From Panulirus ornatus (lineage: Eukaryota > Arthropoda > Malacostraca > Decapoda > Palinuridae): a DNA stretch of 64,000 nt. The stretch spans positions 6,037,782-6,101,781 of the forward strand of contig NC_092276.1 in NCBI RefSeq assembly GCF_036320965.1. The letters run 5' to 3'. A program made the position numbers and the translations under genes. A model generated the notes under the pieces. The model was not told the DNA's origin. It saw nothing but the letters and a program-made list of their open reading frames with translations, and did not search any database. Positions 1 through 64,000 of this stretch are shown here, piece after piece (the stretch's first letter is position 1; each line of letters starts with the position of its first letter).

Positions 1-623
1 ACACATTATCTGCCATACATTCTACATGGTCATAACATCCTAAAAGACTTTCACCTATATATTTTCTCTACAACAATCCACATCAAACCCATAAGGCCCT
101 TAAAGAACTTCAATCTTCTCTATTTGAAATCATGCTACGGAAGAATAAAACCCTTAGTAACATGCTCAGCATTCTCTTTACCAAGACTCAACTTATTAAG
201 ATCACTATTCTTTTTTTCTTCAAGCTTGTTCATTGTTTTCTGTATCATTGAGGTAGTACACAAACAAAAGAAAATACCTCTCACTCACATGCACTTTCTA
301 TCAGTCAATGCATTCTTTATTCTATTTTCATACTTGATCACCATTTCGCATGTGAGTGAGGTAGTGCCAGGAACAAATGAGAAAGGCAACATCCAATCAC
401 ATCTATTCTCTAGCTGTCACTTATGCATTAAAATTTTCACAAGATTATTTCGAATAATCCTTGCAAGCTATGACGAAGAGCAATGATTTCATGATCCTCC
501 AGAATGTGGCATACTTTTCAATGGTTGTGAAGTGTGAAATTATTCATCATGAAATACTACTGTGGGAAAAGTACATGCAATGTAGTTAGTCTTTCTCACC
601 TATTTGCCAATCCTGTCTCATAC
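1..623. other. Dynein intron with one short repeat relic
   Basis: No exon is seen. At about 330-425 there is a weak plus-strand match to the variant RTE-like 3' module (ACTTGATCACCATTTCGCAT, then GTGAGTGAGGTAGTGCCAGG, then CATCTATTCTCTAGCTGTCA). It is the same variant seen at 45.6 and 55.1 kb and lies in the minus (gene-sense) direction. The rest is AT-rich unique-looking sequence. Confidence 0.5.
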
Positions 624-55089
<54,466 letters not shown>

Positions 55090-55119
55090 CTGTAGGAATA
55101 ACAATAGTTAATTTCTCTT

Positions 55120-55545
55120 CATAATTGGTCATCATTTCCCATGTGGCAAGATGGAGCCAGGAACACATGAAGAAAAGCCTCATTTGCTCACATCCATACT
55201 CTAGCTGCCATGTATAATGCAACAAAACCGAAGCCTTGTAACTACAGCCAAGCAACACAGATCATTCCATGGTTTACCCTGTAAGCTTCATATATCCTGA
55301 TTTCAACCACTGACAGCACTTTAATCCCTGTAGACCATGTCTTTCTAATCTGCAGTGCCCTATGCATGCCTTACACCCTTTTGTATTTCAGGCCCTGATC
55401 ACTTAGAACAACTCATCCTATCCTTCCATCTCCTTTACTTTGCCCTTCTCCTAGTTAGCCTCTCCACACTTATCCTCTCTATATATCCAAACTATTTCAA
55501 TACACTCTCTCCAGCTCTTTCATACTAACTTTTCTTATTACCTTA
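55120..55545 (-). mobile_element. Old RTE-like 3' fragment
   Basis: Minus strand, variant module (TCATCATTTCCCATGTGGCA), UTR (CCATGGTTTACCCTGTAAGC) and decayed C-terminal domain to TTTCATACTAACTTTTC. It begins about 30 bp from dynein exon A on the acceptor side, among the closest repeat insertions to a splice acceptor in the gene. Confidence 0.7.
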
Positions 55546-55559
55546 ACTGGTAAATAACT

Positions 55560-56110
55560 GGCAAAGTCTTTGAGGGTCTTCTACCCCTACAGCCCAGGAT
55601 GGGCCCTAACTGTTGGGCTGGGTCAGTGTTTGACTGAACTGTTGAAAACTGCAGCCTGCAGACCCACAACGCCCCCCACAATCTGGCTCATCTGGTAAAT
55701 TTTTAGGTACTTGCACAAGCCACCCTTAAACTTTTCTATTGTACATCCCATGGTGTTTCTGATGATAGCAAGCAAGGTGTTGAAGAGTCTTGGTCCCTGG
55801 ATGTTTAAGGTGTTCTCTCTTTTTTGGCATATCACACCCTTGGATTTCAGAGGTATTACATTACAAAATCTTCCATTCCTGTCATGTCAGTAGGATTTTA
55901 TTCCCAAATGTAAGTTGGAAACCATAACTTCAAAGATTTACCAGGCAGAGATGATGATATATCTCTACCAGCTGCACTCCAGCTTCAAAGATCTCAGCTG
56001 TTCCCAGTAATCTAGTTCCTTTACTTCATTAATATGGATTGTGAGAGACCTCTGAATACTTTCTAATTCTGCAATTTCACTTGCCTTGTAGGGTGATGGT
56101 AAAATACACT
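55560..56110 (-). mobile_element. Jockey/CR1-like RT C-terminal relic
   Basis: Minus-strand translation shows LDYWEQLRSLKLE, then RENTLNIQGPRLFNTLLAII, RNTMGCTIEKFKGGLCKYLK, and DCGG. This is the pattern of the extreme C-terminus of jockey/CR1-type RT proteins (YWERL.SL, KGAKLFNSLP, FKRKLDKYL). Stops are present and both ends are missing. Confidence 0.68.
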
Positions 56111-56149
56111 AATATTCAGTTCATGACAAAATCAGCACCTTGATCATTA

Positions 56150-56930
56150 TGTCCACAAACAATTCATTTCTAACACATCTACCACTTCCATATTTTTTCA
56201 TCTAGGGCCTTTGCCGTGCATCCACACAACACCATCAGGACTACTATTTCATTAAAGATATCCATTCTTGCCGTCACAAAAAAATGACATCTCTTTCTGG
56301 AGACTCATCAGCGCAAATAGGACCTTTGCCCCCTTAACCCATATGGCTCACTTCAGTTCCCTTGTTCCATACACTACCATATCTACTCTCAAGTATCTAA
56401 AATACTCAACTTCATCTACATTTTCTCCATACAAACTCACACTCCAATAAACCTGTCTGCCTCCACTGCTAAACTTGTTGCTTCAAGCTGCTTTCCTCTT
56501 GACACCACACATACATAATACCTTCCACACAGTATTTCTATCAACCCTAACGTATGCTTTTTCCAGATCCATAAAGGCATATAATTTCTCCCACAAATTC
56601 TTCATATCACAAACATGAACCACACATCATTTATCACACCTGAAACCACACTGCTCCCCCCTAAATATGATGCTCTGCACAAGCCACCACTCTCTCATAT
56701 AGCTTGCCAGCCACACTCAACAAACTTATGTCACTAATCTAAACTTCCACTTTTATTCCCTGTGACATTATGCAAAAAATTACATTGTACAAGCAATCTT
56801 CCCATCATCAGGCACCTAGCCTTGAGCCATGCATACAAGGAAAATCTTAACTAGTCAACCAACAAATATGTCGTCCTCTTTCCTAAGAAATTCCAACCAC
56901 TCAAGCTGGTTTGCCACACTTCATCTTACA
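56150..56930 (-). mobile_element. Diverged RTE-like RT fragment
   Basis: Minus strand: KYLRVDMVVYGTRELK-like, then [20 protein letters not shown] (CCAGATCCATAAAGGCAT near 56565), FRCDK.. and a VPDDGKIAC-like block near 56800. Distinct from the young family and close to the 10.7-12.0 kb one. Heavily frameshifted. Confidence 0.65.
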
Positions 56931-57149
56931 ATAAACAAATTGGCAACGGCAGGAGAGGGCCATTTAAACTGAAGATTGGTGGAAACCCGATTGAATATGT
57001 CTCCTCCTTTAAATATCTTAGTGTCTCAGTCCTATGTGCTGCAGCGAGTGTGCAAAAACTAAATCGACAATGCACAGATAGACAGTGTTCTTAGAGCTGT
57101 TGCAGGGTACAATCCTGGTTAGGGTGCAAATATCAGAATTGTTAAAATG
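56931..57149 (+). mobile_element. RNase H-bearing LINE, left part
   Basis: Plus strand: PFKLKIGGNPIEYVSSFKYL (LG-type transition region after RT), then AVAGYNPG.GANIRIVKM. The frame continues after the RTE insertion at 57150-57788 as AYIRSILDYHQFW. It is the segment just downstream of the RT domain. Confidence 0.7.
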
Positions 57150-57788
57150 ATTATTATTATTATATTATTATACTTTGTCGCTGTCTCCCGCGTTTGCGAG
57201 GTAGCGCAAGGAAACAGACGAAAGAAATGGCCCAACCCCCCCCCCATACACATGTATATACATACGTCCACACACACAAATATACATACCTACACAGCTT
57301 TCCATGGTTTACCCCAGACGCTTCACATGCCTTGATTCAATCCACTGACAGCACGTCAACCCCGGTACACCACATCGCTCCAATTCACTCTATTCCTTGC
57401 CCTCCTTTCACCCTCCTGCATGTTCAGGCCCCGATCACACAAAATCTTTTTCACTCCATCTTTCCACCTCCAATTTGGTCTCCCTCTTCTCCTCGTTCCC
57501 TCCACCTCCGACACATATATCCTCTTGGTCAATCTTTCCTCACTCATTCTCTCCATGTGCCCAAACCACTTCAAAACACCCTCTTCTGCTCTCTCAACCA
57601 CGCTCTTTTTATTTCCACACATCTCTCTTACCCTTACGTTACTCACTCGATCAAACCACCTCACACCACACACTGTCCTCAAACATCTCATTTCCAGCAC
57701 ATCCATCCTCCTGCGCACAACTCTATCCATAGCCCACGCCTCGCAACCATACAACTTTGTTGGAACCACTATTCCTTCAAACATACCC
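57150..57788 (-). mobile_element. Young RTE-like fragment inserted into the RNase H LINE
   Basis: (ATT)n tail, module, short UTR and an open 142-codon C-terminal piece ([20 protein letters not shown] to SDVVYRG). It separates GANIRIVKM from AYIRSILDY of an older LINE, so it is the younger of the two. Its tail is an ATT microsatellite rather than poly-A. Confidence 0.85.
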
Positions 57789-59115
57789 AGCTTATATTAG
57801 GTCTATATTAGATTACCACCAGTTTTGGTCCTACACTACAGCAAAGGTATCAACAGACTAGAAAAAATGCAAAACGAAGCCTTAAGAATCATACTTGGAT
57901 GCCCAAAGTCCATTAAAGTACTCAACATGCAGAAAGAACTTGGTATTCCCAGCATTGAAGAAGAATACTTGAAATCAATCTTATGATAGGACTGAAACTT
58001 CTTCATGGTGATCCAGATAGTGTTGTCTCTAAAAAAAATCTAAACCATATATGCCATGGCACAAGTAACTCTAAATGGATCCAAATAACAGTCAACCACA
58101 TGACAATGTTTGGTGTAAATAACTTGTATAAAATTAGGAAGCAGCAGCATTTCCTGCCTGCCTAGGCAGCCTGGCACATAACTCCCTTTGACATCACTAC
58201 ATCCACTTATCCACCAAAGACACTAATTACTTATAATCTTAACCTTCAACACTTAGGTAAGACCAGTGCCCTTGAACATATACAGAAACTCCAGAGTGAC
58301 AATAACACAGCCCAGTGCATCTATACTGACAGTTCTCATGACTCTGCCACTGGGAGGGCAGGCAGTGCTGCCACTGTGGTCAAGCCCAATGGTAATAGAT
58401 TAGAGGAAAATGTTAGAATAAACAACTGGGCATCTACTCTACAAACTGAAGAGTTCGCCATATTTTTGATATGCTCTTGAGCACGTAGAAACCACTGACA
58501 CAGACAACTTAATCATCCCTGATTCTTTATCTTCACTACTTGCCCTTAACATCCTAAGATCTGGTCTCTGAAGCCAGACACAAATACTCAGATATTATTG
58601 CTCAAGGGATTCAAATAGAATTGTTATGGATTCCCTCTCATATAGGCCTCTGCGAGCATGACAAAGCTGATGCTTTAGCAAAATTTGAACTTATCAAAGA
58701 TGTCAAAAACAATGTTGGGTTGTCAATTAGAACCCTCAAAACTGCAATTAGAACAGAACTAATTGACCCCTTTGAAGCATAAAGACGAGCTCAGATGAGT
58801 ATAAATAAAAACATTTTCCATCATAGTAAAATACGTAGTAAAGTAAAACATGTATATGGAGAAAGTAATAAGATCAGCAGATTACATGATGTAACTGCTA
58901 TACTAAGGCTAGGATACATGTACTACTGGGGCTTTGGCCTAACTGGAGATGTTAACCATGTGATTTGTAAAGTTTGTGGTCAAAGATTTGGACACAAATT
59001 AGAACACTGTATCATAGAATGTGAAAAAATAGAGCCTCTTAAGAATAAATCTAAACAGACCCTGCAAAAAATGTCAAAACACCCTACTGTTAATAACAAG
59101 ATACTGAAATTTTAA
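57789..59115 (+). mobile_element. RNase H-bearing LINE, right part (I/Jockey group-like)
   Basis: Plus strand: RLEKMQNEALRIILGCPKSI; RNase H with IYTDSSHD (first Asp, 58319-58342), ALEHVETTDTDNLIIPDSLS (58490-58540) and ELLWIPSHIGLCEHDKADAL with the conserved HxG and D (58615-58680). A 106-codon open end (58795-59115) follows with a CKVCG...H..EHC..EC zinc-knuckle-like set (Cys58, Cys61, His67, Cys72, Cys76). One or two frame breaks (near 58470 and 58780). An RNase H domain places it with I-like LINEs rather than RTE. Confidence 0.78.
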
Positions 59116-59339
59116 GTTTGTATCCACTTTTTGCATATAGCAGGTAAAACTTACCATACGAAACTATGTGATGTATGTACTGAACTACGAATTGTAACAT
59201 GTAATATCAACCCACTGGGGTCTGAGTAAGACCCTTTGTGACCCCTGTAATCCTTCTGCACTACTGTTCACAGGATGAGCATGGTGTGCACAACAAATTT
59301 GCCAGGGACACCGGCACAAATCAATCATCTTACACAAGG

Positions 59340-60480
59340 CTCTCACCAGAACCTCTCTTTTCCCCAAACTACTCACCATCACTCTCCCACTTCACAAACC
59401 TTAATGTTCCATGTTGGCTGACCTATCATCTAACACATTCAAAAATCCTTAAAAATACTCACACCACCACCTTTTCACCTCTTCTTTGCCTGTTACCACT
59501 TCCCTAACTACTCCATTCACTGATGCTCCCATTTGTTCTCTTGTTTGCCTCCTTCCAAAACATTTTCTTATTCTCCCTAACAGTAGCTGATTCTCACCCA
59601 CACCACCACCTGCCCTCTTTTTCAGCCCCCACACCTTCCTCTTGATCTCCTGCCACTCCCTACTGTAAATCTCTCAGCCCCCATGCCTTCTCCTTGATCT
59701 CCTGCCACTCCCTACTGTAAATCTCCCAATCACTTGCACTTCTTCCTAACAGGTATCACCTATACACGTCTCTTTCCTCTTTCACTAAAAACTTAACTTC
59801 TTCATCCAACCATTTATTCCCCTTTCTAAAATGCCCTATCCCACATGTCACACACTTCTTTAACACAAGTGAGCAGTGCTTCCCCAAATACCCCCCATTC
59901 CTCACCCACTCCCCTAATTTCATCTACTTTCACTTCCTGCTAATCTTCAACCAATCCCTCATGGTATCTCCTTACACAAGCCTGTTTTCCAAGCTGACTC
60001 ACCTTCTCCACCCTCTTCCCACCAATAAATTTTCCTCTTTTACTAAAGCCTCTCAGCACATATACATAGAAAAGTCTTTCTTTAACAAGCCTAGCCATTA
60101 AGACAAAATCATTATGGGTAAAAAGCTTCCTTAATAATCAGTAAATCAATATCATGTAAAAGCAAATGGTACAATAAGTATGTGCTTTAAAATAAGTGTG
60201 GAAGCATTTCATAGATATGTATCTTACCAAAGATGTGTCTTGTATAATCAATATACTTTTACTTCTATGATTTGAATATTCATGCATGCCCCACTTGCCT
60301 TTATGTAAGGATACAAGGCACACACTCCAAGAGTCCTTAGGCACATTAACCTGGACATGAAAATATTGAATAGCATGAAAAACCCTAGCACAACAAATTC
60401 ACCCTCCATTACTGAAGACCACAGATGTAATTCCATCCATCTATAATCCTAATGCTCAACCACACCTCACCTTATTTCCA
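59340..60480 (-). mobile_element. Diverged RTE-like linker and RT start, with a local tandem duplication
   Basis: Minus strand: WCEYF.., EVVTGKEEV, RKCFGRR and similar linker blocks (59400-59990), then a very decayed RT start (VPKDSWSVCLVSLHKGKWG near 60290-60350). A 48-bp unit (CTTGATCTCCTGCCACTCCC TACTGTAAATCTC and on) is doubled at 59641-59735. All frames are broken. Confidence 0.6.
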
Positions 60481-61239
60481 CTACCTCCACTGTTTATACC
60501 TTCCTATTTGACTTGATTCTCGTGTTCCTCATCCACATTACCTACATCTCTATCATTTAATTCATCCTGGAGTCTAACTCAATGCTCAATTTCTTTCATT
60601 TTCACATCATTTTCATCTGACAGTACTTCCCTTTGCAATTGTCCTTACTGTCGCCTTAATTTATTCTCTTACTCTCCCTGCACTATTCATTTCCTTTCAA
60701 AATCTTTCATTATTTTCTCACATTCACAAACACTCAGAGAAATTCATTAATACTTCATGAATAAAAGTGAAGGAACAAAAGCCTTTGCAATCTCATTAGA
60801 GGTTAAAAGAACTGGAACTCAACAGCCTTCAAAGAAGAGAAGAAAGATATATGATAATCTGAGAATAGCAATGAAAAGGGTATCAAAAACAGCATAATTC
60901 CTTTAAAAGCATCCCAGCATGGAAGAAACAGAATAAGTATGTATGTAGTAACACCTTGGAAAATACCAAAAAGGATACTGGTATCAAACAGAAATATCAA
61001 AGAACCCATCAAAAAAGAAGGAAAAGTTATTCAAGGTACTACCAAAAGAAATAGAAATCTAAATAGACTAAGCACATAAATATTAATGCCTTGATGAAAT
61101 GGCTGAAAAAAAAATCCAGATGAGCCCGAGATTGAAAGTTATACATTGTTCATGGCAACAGAATAAAATAGTATTGTCAATGAAGCAAGATAGGTGGTAA
61201 GAACTATGCTCTAGCCCTGCATTATGGAAAAATCTCTAG

Positions 61240-61934
61240 TTATTCATGGGTAGCTTGGCAGATATTCCCCATCTCTTATTTGCCCTCTTTTTCTAGCTCT
61301 CATATCTTTCTTTTGTCCTCAAGCTGTTTTTTCAAGTGCACCTCCCTATCAAATGCACTCTTTCCCTTTTTCTGTTTCACTATCAATTCAATTTCAATGC
61401 ACCCCTCAGAAACCTTTCTTATACTTTTTTCATCCTATGAACCTCTGCATACTTAAGCAATGCTTTGCTAGATCCCTCCAGTACTCTTCTCGTTCCTTTG
61501 TTTCATCATTATTCTTCCCTCTATCTCTCCAGGTATTTCTGCACATAGGAAACTTTTCCAAGCTCATTCACTTTCACCAGTTCCTTTGCTCCATTTCTAA
61601 ACAAATACAACATTCTTCACTTTGTCTGAACACAGAACCAATTTCCCTACTTCTTGTAACATGAGGTCCATTCCTCTCCTTCTCCTACCATAAAGTTTAC
61701 TTTCCTCCTTGCATGTTATTTCCTTTTTCCCTAAACCCACTGCTAATTTTCACCTCCATCAGGGAATGATCAGACATTCTACCTTCCTGCCCATTTTACA
61801 TATTCATATCTAACAACCTCTCATTTACACACTTATCACTTATCAAACATTCCATAATCACCCATGAACCCCCTCCCTGCTTCTCTAAGTATACTCATGT
61901 ATCTTTCCTTAAACCAAGTATCCCTGATTACACC
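61240..61934 (-). mobile_element. Diverged RTE-like endonuclease and linker
   Basis: Minus strand: DTWFKERYMSILREAGRGFM, then VNERLLDMNM, MSDHSLMEVK and a linker. This is the endonuclease C-terminal part of a diverged RTE-like copy, interrupted at 61935 by repeat C and continued at 62125. Confidence 0.65.
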
Positions 61935-62110
61935 ATGGGTGAAAAGTCACCCTTTGTGAAGTTAGGAGTACAATCTCTTCAAAAAACTTATCACTCTAAA
62001 GGAGTCAACATTTCCCTGCTATTGGCAGTAGTACAGCCATGGGATGCAGGAGTCTTCAGAAGGGACTTGGGTAGCAGATGGACCCTCACATAAATTGGTC
62101 CTAGGGTAAT
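61935..62110 (+). repeat. Interspersed repeat C inserted in an RTE-like endonuclease
   Basis: GGGTGAAAAGTCACCCTTTG at the start is itself a small palindrome. It then follows 13700-13870 (CTATTGGCAGTAGTACAGCC, GGATGCAGGAGTCTTCAGAA). The two sides of the host copy (DTWFKE... and N-terminal endonuclease) are consistent with an insertion between them. Confidence 0.65.
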
Positions 62111-62119
62111 CATAAATAA

Positions 62120-62410
62120 ACAAATATATTGTCACCCACCCTTGTATTCAGTTCCCTTTGCAAAACAACCAAATCTAGTGCAAAACTATCAACATATTCA
62201 CTCATGTTGTCCTTACACGTGTTACTTTCCTTCACCCTATCACTTCCTCATGCATTAGCACTAACAATCATCCACCTGTCACAGCCAATTTTCATTTTAT
62301 CCCAGAGCAACTATGATCTCAATTCCTTGCACTCTATTTTTCTATTTTCTAACAATCACCCACCTCTTAGGTTCAACTTTCATTATAACCCATTTGGTTA
62401 GTTTTCTATA
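62120..62410 (-). mobile_element. Diverged RTE-like endonuclease, N-terminal side
   Basis: Minus-strand traces of the endonuclease middle (WDKMKIGCDRWMIVSANA-like; MSEYVDSFALDLVVL-like) adjoining the repeat C insertion. Decayed; boundaries are soft. Confidence 0.5.
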
Positions 62411-62718
62411 CAGTCTCAGAATAAGAGAAAAGAATGATGGTTACTGCTTAAAATAACACTTTCATGCGTCAGGTTTTATCTATGGAACAAATCCTTTTAT
62501 TTGCTTATGGTGGGGATACTGTATGGTTGGCAGCACAATTAAGTCTTGGAAGTCAAATGAACGATTTGCCACCTCAGTATCTAGAGTGGTGAGATGCAAC
62601 TTTTGCTCACTATCCTTGTATTTAGAGATGTTTTTCCTATTTTTGTTCTGGGTGATATATTTCCTCTCCAAGTAAATAACCATGGTCCCAAGAAATCGTC
62701 CAAGGATGAAAAGGTCCA

Positions 62719-62806
62719 AAAACTTGCTTGGAAAAAAGATAATGTGTCTACCAGTAAAATTTCTTCTTGCTTGGAAGAAAGATAATGTGTCTATAAGTAA
62801 AATTTC
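62719..62806 (+). repeat. 43-bp tandem duplication
   Basis: Two copies of a 43-bp unit containing AAAGATAATGTGTCTA and AGTAAAATTTCTTC, differing at a few bases. It adjoins the left arm of the inverted repeat. Confidence 0.8.
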
Positions 62807-63110
62807 TTCAAGATATACTGACAGGGCCAAGTTCAACATCTAGACACTTTTCTGGTCTTTCTCTAACATCATCCTTGCCCGAAAAGCTGACTCTGATTGA
62901 TCTAGGAAGACCAGTGAGTGAACTGATAACCTAATCAAACGTGAGGTGTTGAAAAAACCCATCCCTCTCAGGTTATTAGTCTAATTACAAATCTTTCTAG
63001 ATCAACCAGACCTAACTTTTCAGGGAGGCATATAAGCAAAAGGAAGAAAAAAAGTGTCTAGATGGTAAACTTGGCCTGATAATGTCTTGAAATTTTGCTC
63101 ATAGATACTT
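62782..63110. repeat. Imperfect long inverted repeat (fold-back or MITE-like)
   Basis: The left arm (62782-62945) and the reverse complement of the right arm (62950-63110) align along most of their length. Best blocks: AGTAAAATTTCTTCAAGA against GAGCAAAATTTCAAGA; GGGCCAAGTTCAACATCTAG ACACTTTT against AGGCCAAGTTTACCATCTAG ACACTTTT; TTGATCTAGGAAGA against TTGATCTAGAAAGA; CTAATAACCT. There is hardly any loop. No ORF. A non-autonomous fold-back DNA element is the likely class. Confidence 0.72.
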
Positions 63111-63207
63111 TCTTACTTCTAAGTAAGAATTCTTCTTTTTTTCGCACTTGGACAACTTTTAAGGGCTATGGCAGAGGCAAAATATCACACAAACAGAAAT
63201 AATGATA

Positions 63208-63510
63208 AAGTGGTATACCAGGGTCTACATGCTGTCAGTGGGCTGAACCAGGGCATGTGAAACATCTGGGGTAAACCATGGAAAGGTCTGTGGGGCCTGG
63301 ATGTGGACAGGGAGCTGTGGTTTGGGCGCATTACACATGACAACTAGAGACCGAGTGTGTATAAATGTGGCCTTTTTTGTTTGTTTTCCTGGTGCTAACT
63401 TGCTGCAGCAGGGGGTAGCAATGCTGATTCCTGTGGGGCACAGTAGTGCTGGGAATGGATGAAGGAAAGCAAGTATGAATACGCACATGCGTATATATGT
63501 AATGTCTGTG
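63208..63510 (+). mobile_element. RTE-like 3' UTR fragment, older subfamily
   Basis: Starts in the last codons (GTGGTATACCAGGGTCTACA) and runs through the UTR to GTAATGTCTGTGTATC, then merges into TA repeats. The terminal module is missing. Confidence 0.8.
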
Positions 63511-63512
63511 TA

Positions 63513-63578
<66 letters not shown>
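63511..63578 (+). repeat. (TA)n microsatellite
   Basis: About 33 units joining a plus-strand UTR without its end to the tail of a minus-strand copy. Confidence 0.97.
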
Positions 63579-63581
<3 letters not shown>

Positions 63582-64000
63582 TTTTTCTTTTTTTTTATTT
63601 TGCTTCGTCGCTGTCTCCCGCGTTTGCGAGGTAGCACAAGGAAACAGACGAAAGAAATGGCACAACCCACCCCCATACACATGTATATACATACACGTCC
63701 TCACACGCAAATATACATACCTATACATCTCAATGTACACATATATATACACACACAGACACATACATATATACCCATGCACACAATTCACACTGTCTGC
63801 CTTTATTCATTCCCATCGCCACCTCACCACACATGGAATACCATCCCCCTCCCCCCTCATGTGTGCGAGGTAGCGCTAGGAAAAGACAACAAAGGCCCCA
63901 TTCGTTCACACTCAGTCTCTAGCTGTCATGCAATAATGCCCAAAACCACAGCTCCCTTTCCACATCCAGGCCCCACACAACTTTCCATGGTTTACCCCAG
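63579..64000 (-). mobile_element. RTE-like LINE fragment, long UTR, runs off the window
   Basis: T-rich tail, module GTCGCTGTCTCCCGCGTTTG, and long-form UTR to GGTTTACCCCAG at the window edge. Coding parts would lie beyond 64000. Young by similarity to 1073-2519. Confidence 0.85.

Noticed and set aside
124..486. 120-codon plus-strand frame at the window start
   Set aside because: Low-complexity, no motif, and it overlaps a relic of the LINE 3' module at about 330-425.
55090..64000. Search for the exon upstream of A (human QTWDDEYEKLQVLLR region)
   Set aside because: No minus-strand segment with this pattern was found. The frame at 62480-62839 has no dynein features and overlaps repeats.

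Overview
This window is eukaryotic genomic DNA from a large, repeat-swollen genome. It is most likely from a decapod crustacean. That placement rests on a highly abundant AT-rich retroelement family whose 3' module I recall from decapod genomes, and on arthropod-like protein sequence; no database was searched.

The only cellular gene I can support is a segment of the cytoplasmic dynein 1 heavy chain gene (vertebrate DYNC1H1, Drosophila Dhc64C) on the minus strand. Eleven consecutive coding exons (called A to K in transcript order) run from 55089 down to 624. They join into 567 codons plus one base of a split codon, with every internal boundary in phase 0. They encode a central part of the N-terminal tail, about residues 436-1010 of the human protein by recall, which carries the intermediate-chain and light-intermediate-chain binding regions. 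About 1.7 kb of coding sequence is spread over 54.5 kb. The next upstream exon lies beyond 64000 and the next downstream exon lies before position 1. One intron has a GC-AG boundary. Another has a weak GTTTGG donor that appears to abut, or be built from, retroelement sequence.

Most of the rest is retrotransposon. One RTE-like non-LTR family (endonuclease plus reverse transcriptase, then a 3' UTR that ends in a conserved 'gcgctacctcgc..acgcgggaga' module and an A/T-rich tail) accounts for roughly 35 fragments. Most are 5'-truncated and most lie in the same orientation as the gene. One copy (4972-7274) has an open 700-codon RT frame, an A tail and a 12-bp target-site duplication. Two copies (22.9-26.1 kb and 32.3-35.4 kb) reach into the endonuclease domain but are broken. 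Minor residents are an older RTE-like family, a CR1/jockey-like RT fragment, an RNase H-bearing LINE split by a younger insertion, a SINE-like family sharing the RTE 3' tail, two other interspersed repeats, a fold-back inverted repeat and several microsatellites.

Layout: 0.6-4.5 kb holds exons K and J with three RTE fragments. 5-14 kb is an intron with RTE copies old and young and a SINE. 14-18.4 kb holds exons I, H and G. 19.4-26.1 kb is a stack of same-orientation RTE copies. 29.4-36.5 kb holds exons F, E and D with more RTE. 37-48.4 kb is a scrambled region: exon C, an internally rearranged RTE copy, two arrays of a 50-bp minisatellite (exactly 7 and 30 units) derived from the RTE 3' UTR, and a second, frameshifted copy of exon C with neighbouring blocks repeated in reversed order. 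49-55 kb holds exons B and A. 55-64 kb is nested old LINEs, a fold-back element and more RTE.

The best candidates for something undescribed are the birth of a 50-bp minisatellite inside a LINE 3' UTR, the SINE/LINE tail sharing, the reordered RTE copy, and the dynein splice donor at a retroelement edge. The duplicated exon block may be an assembly artefact and should be tested first.
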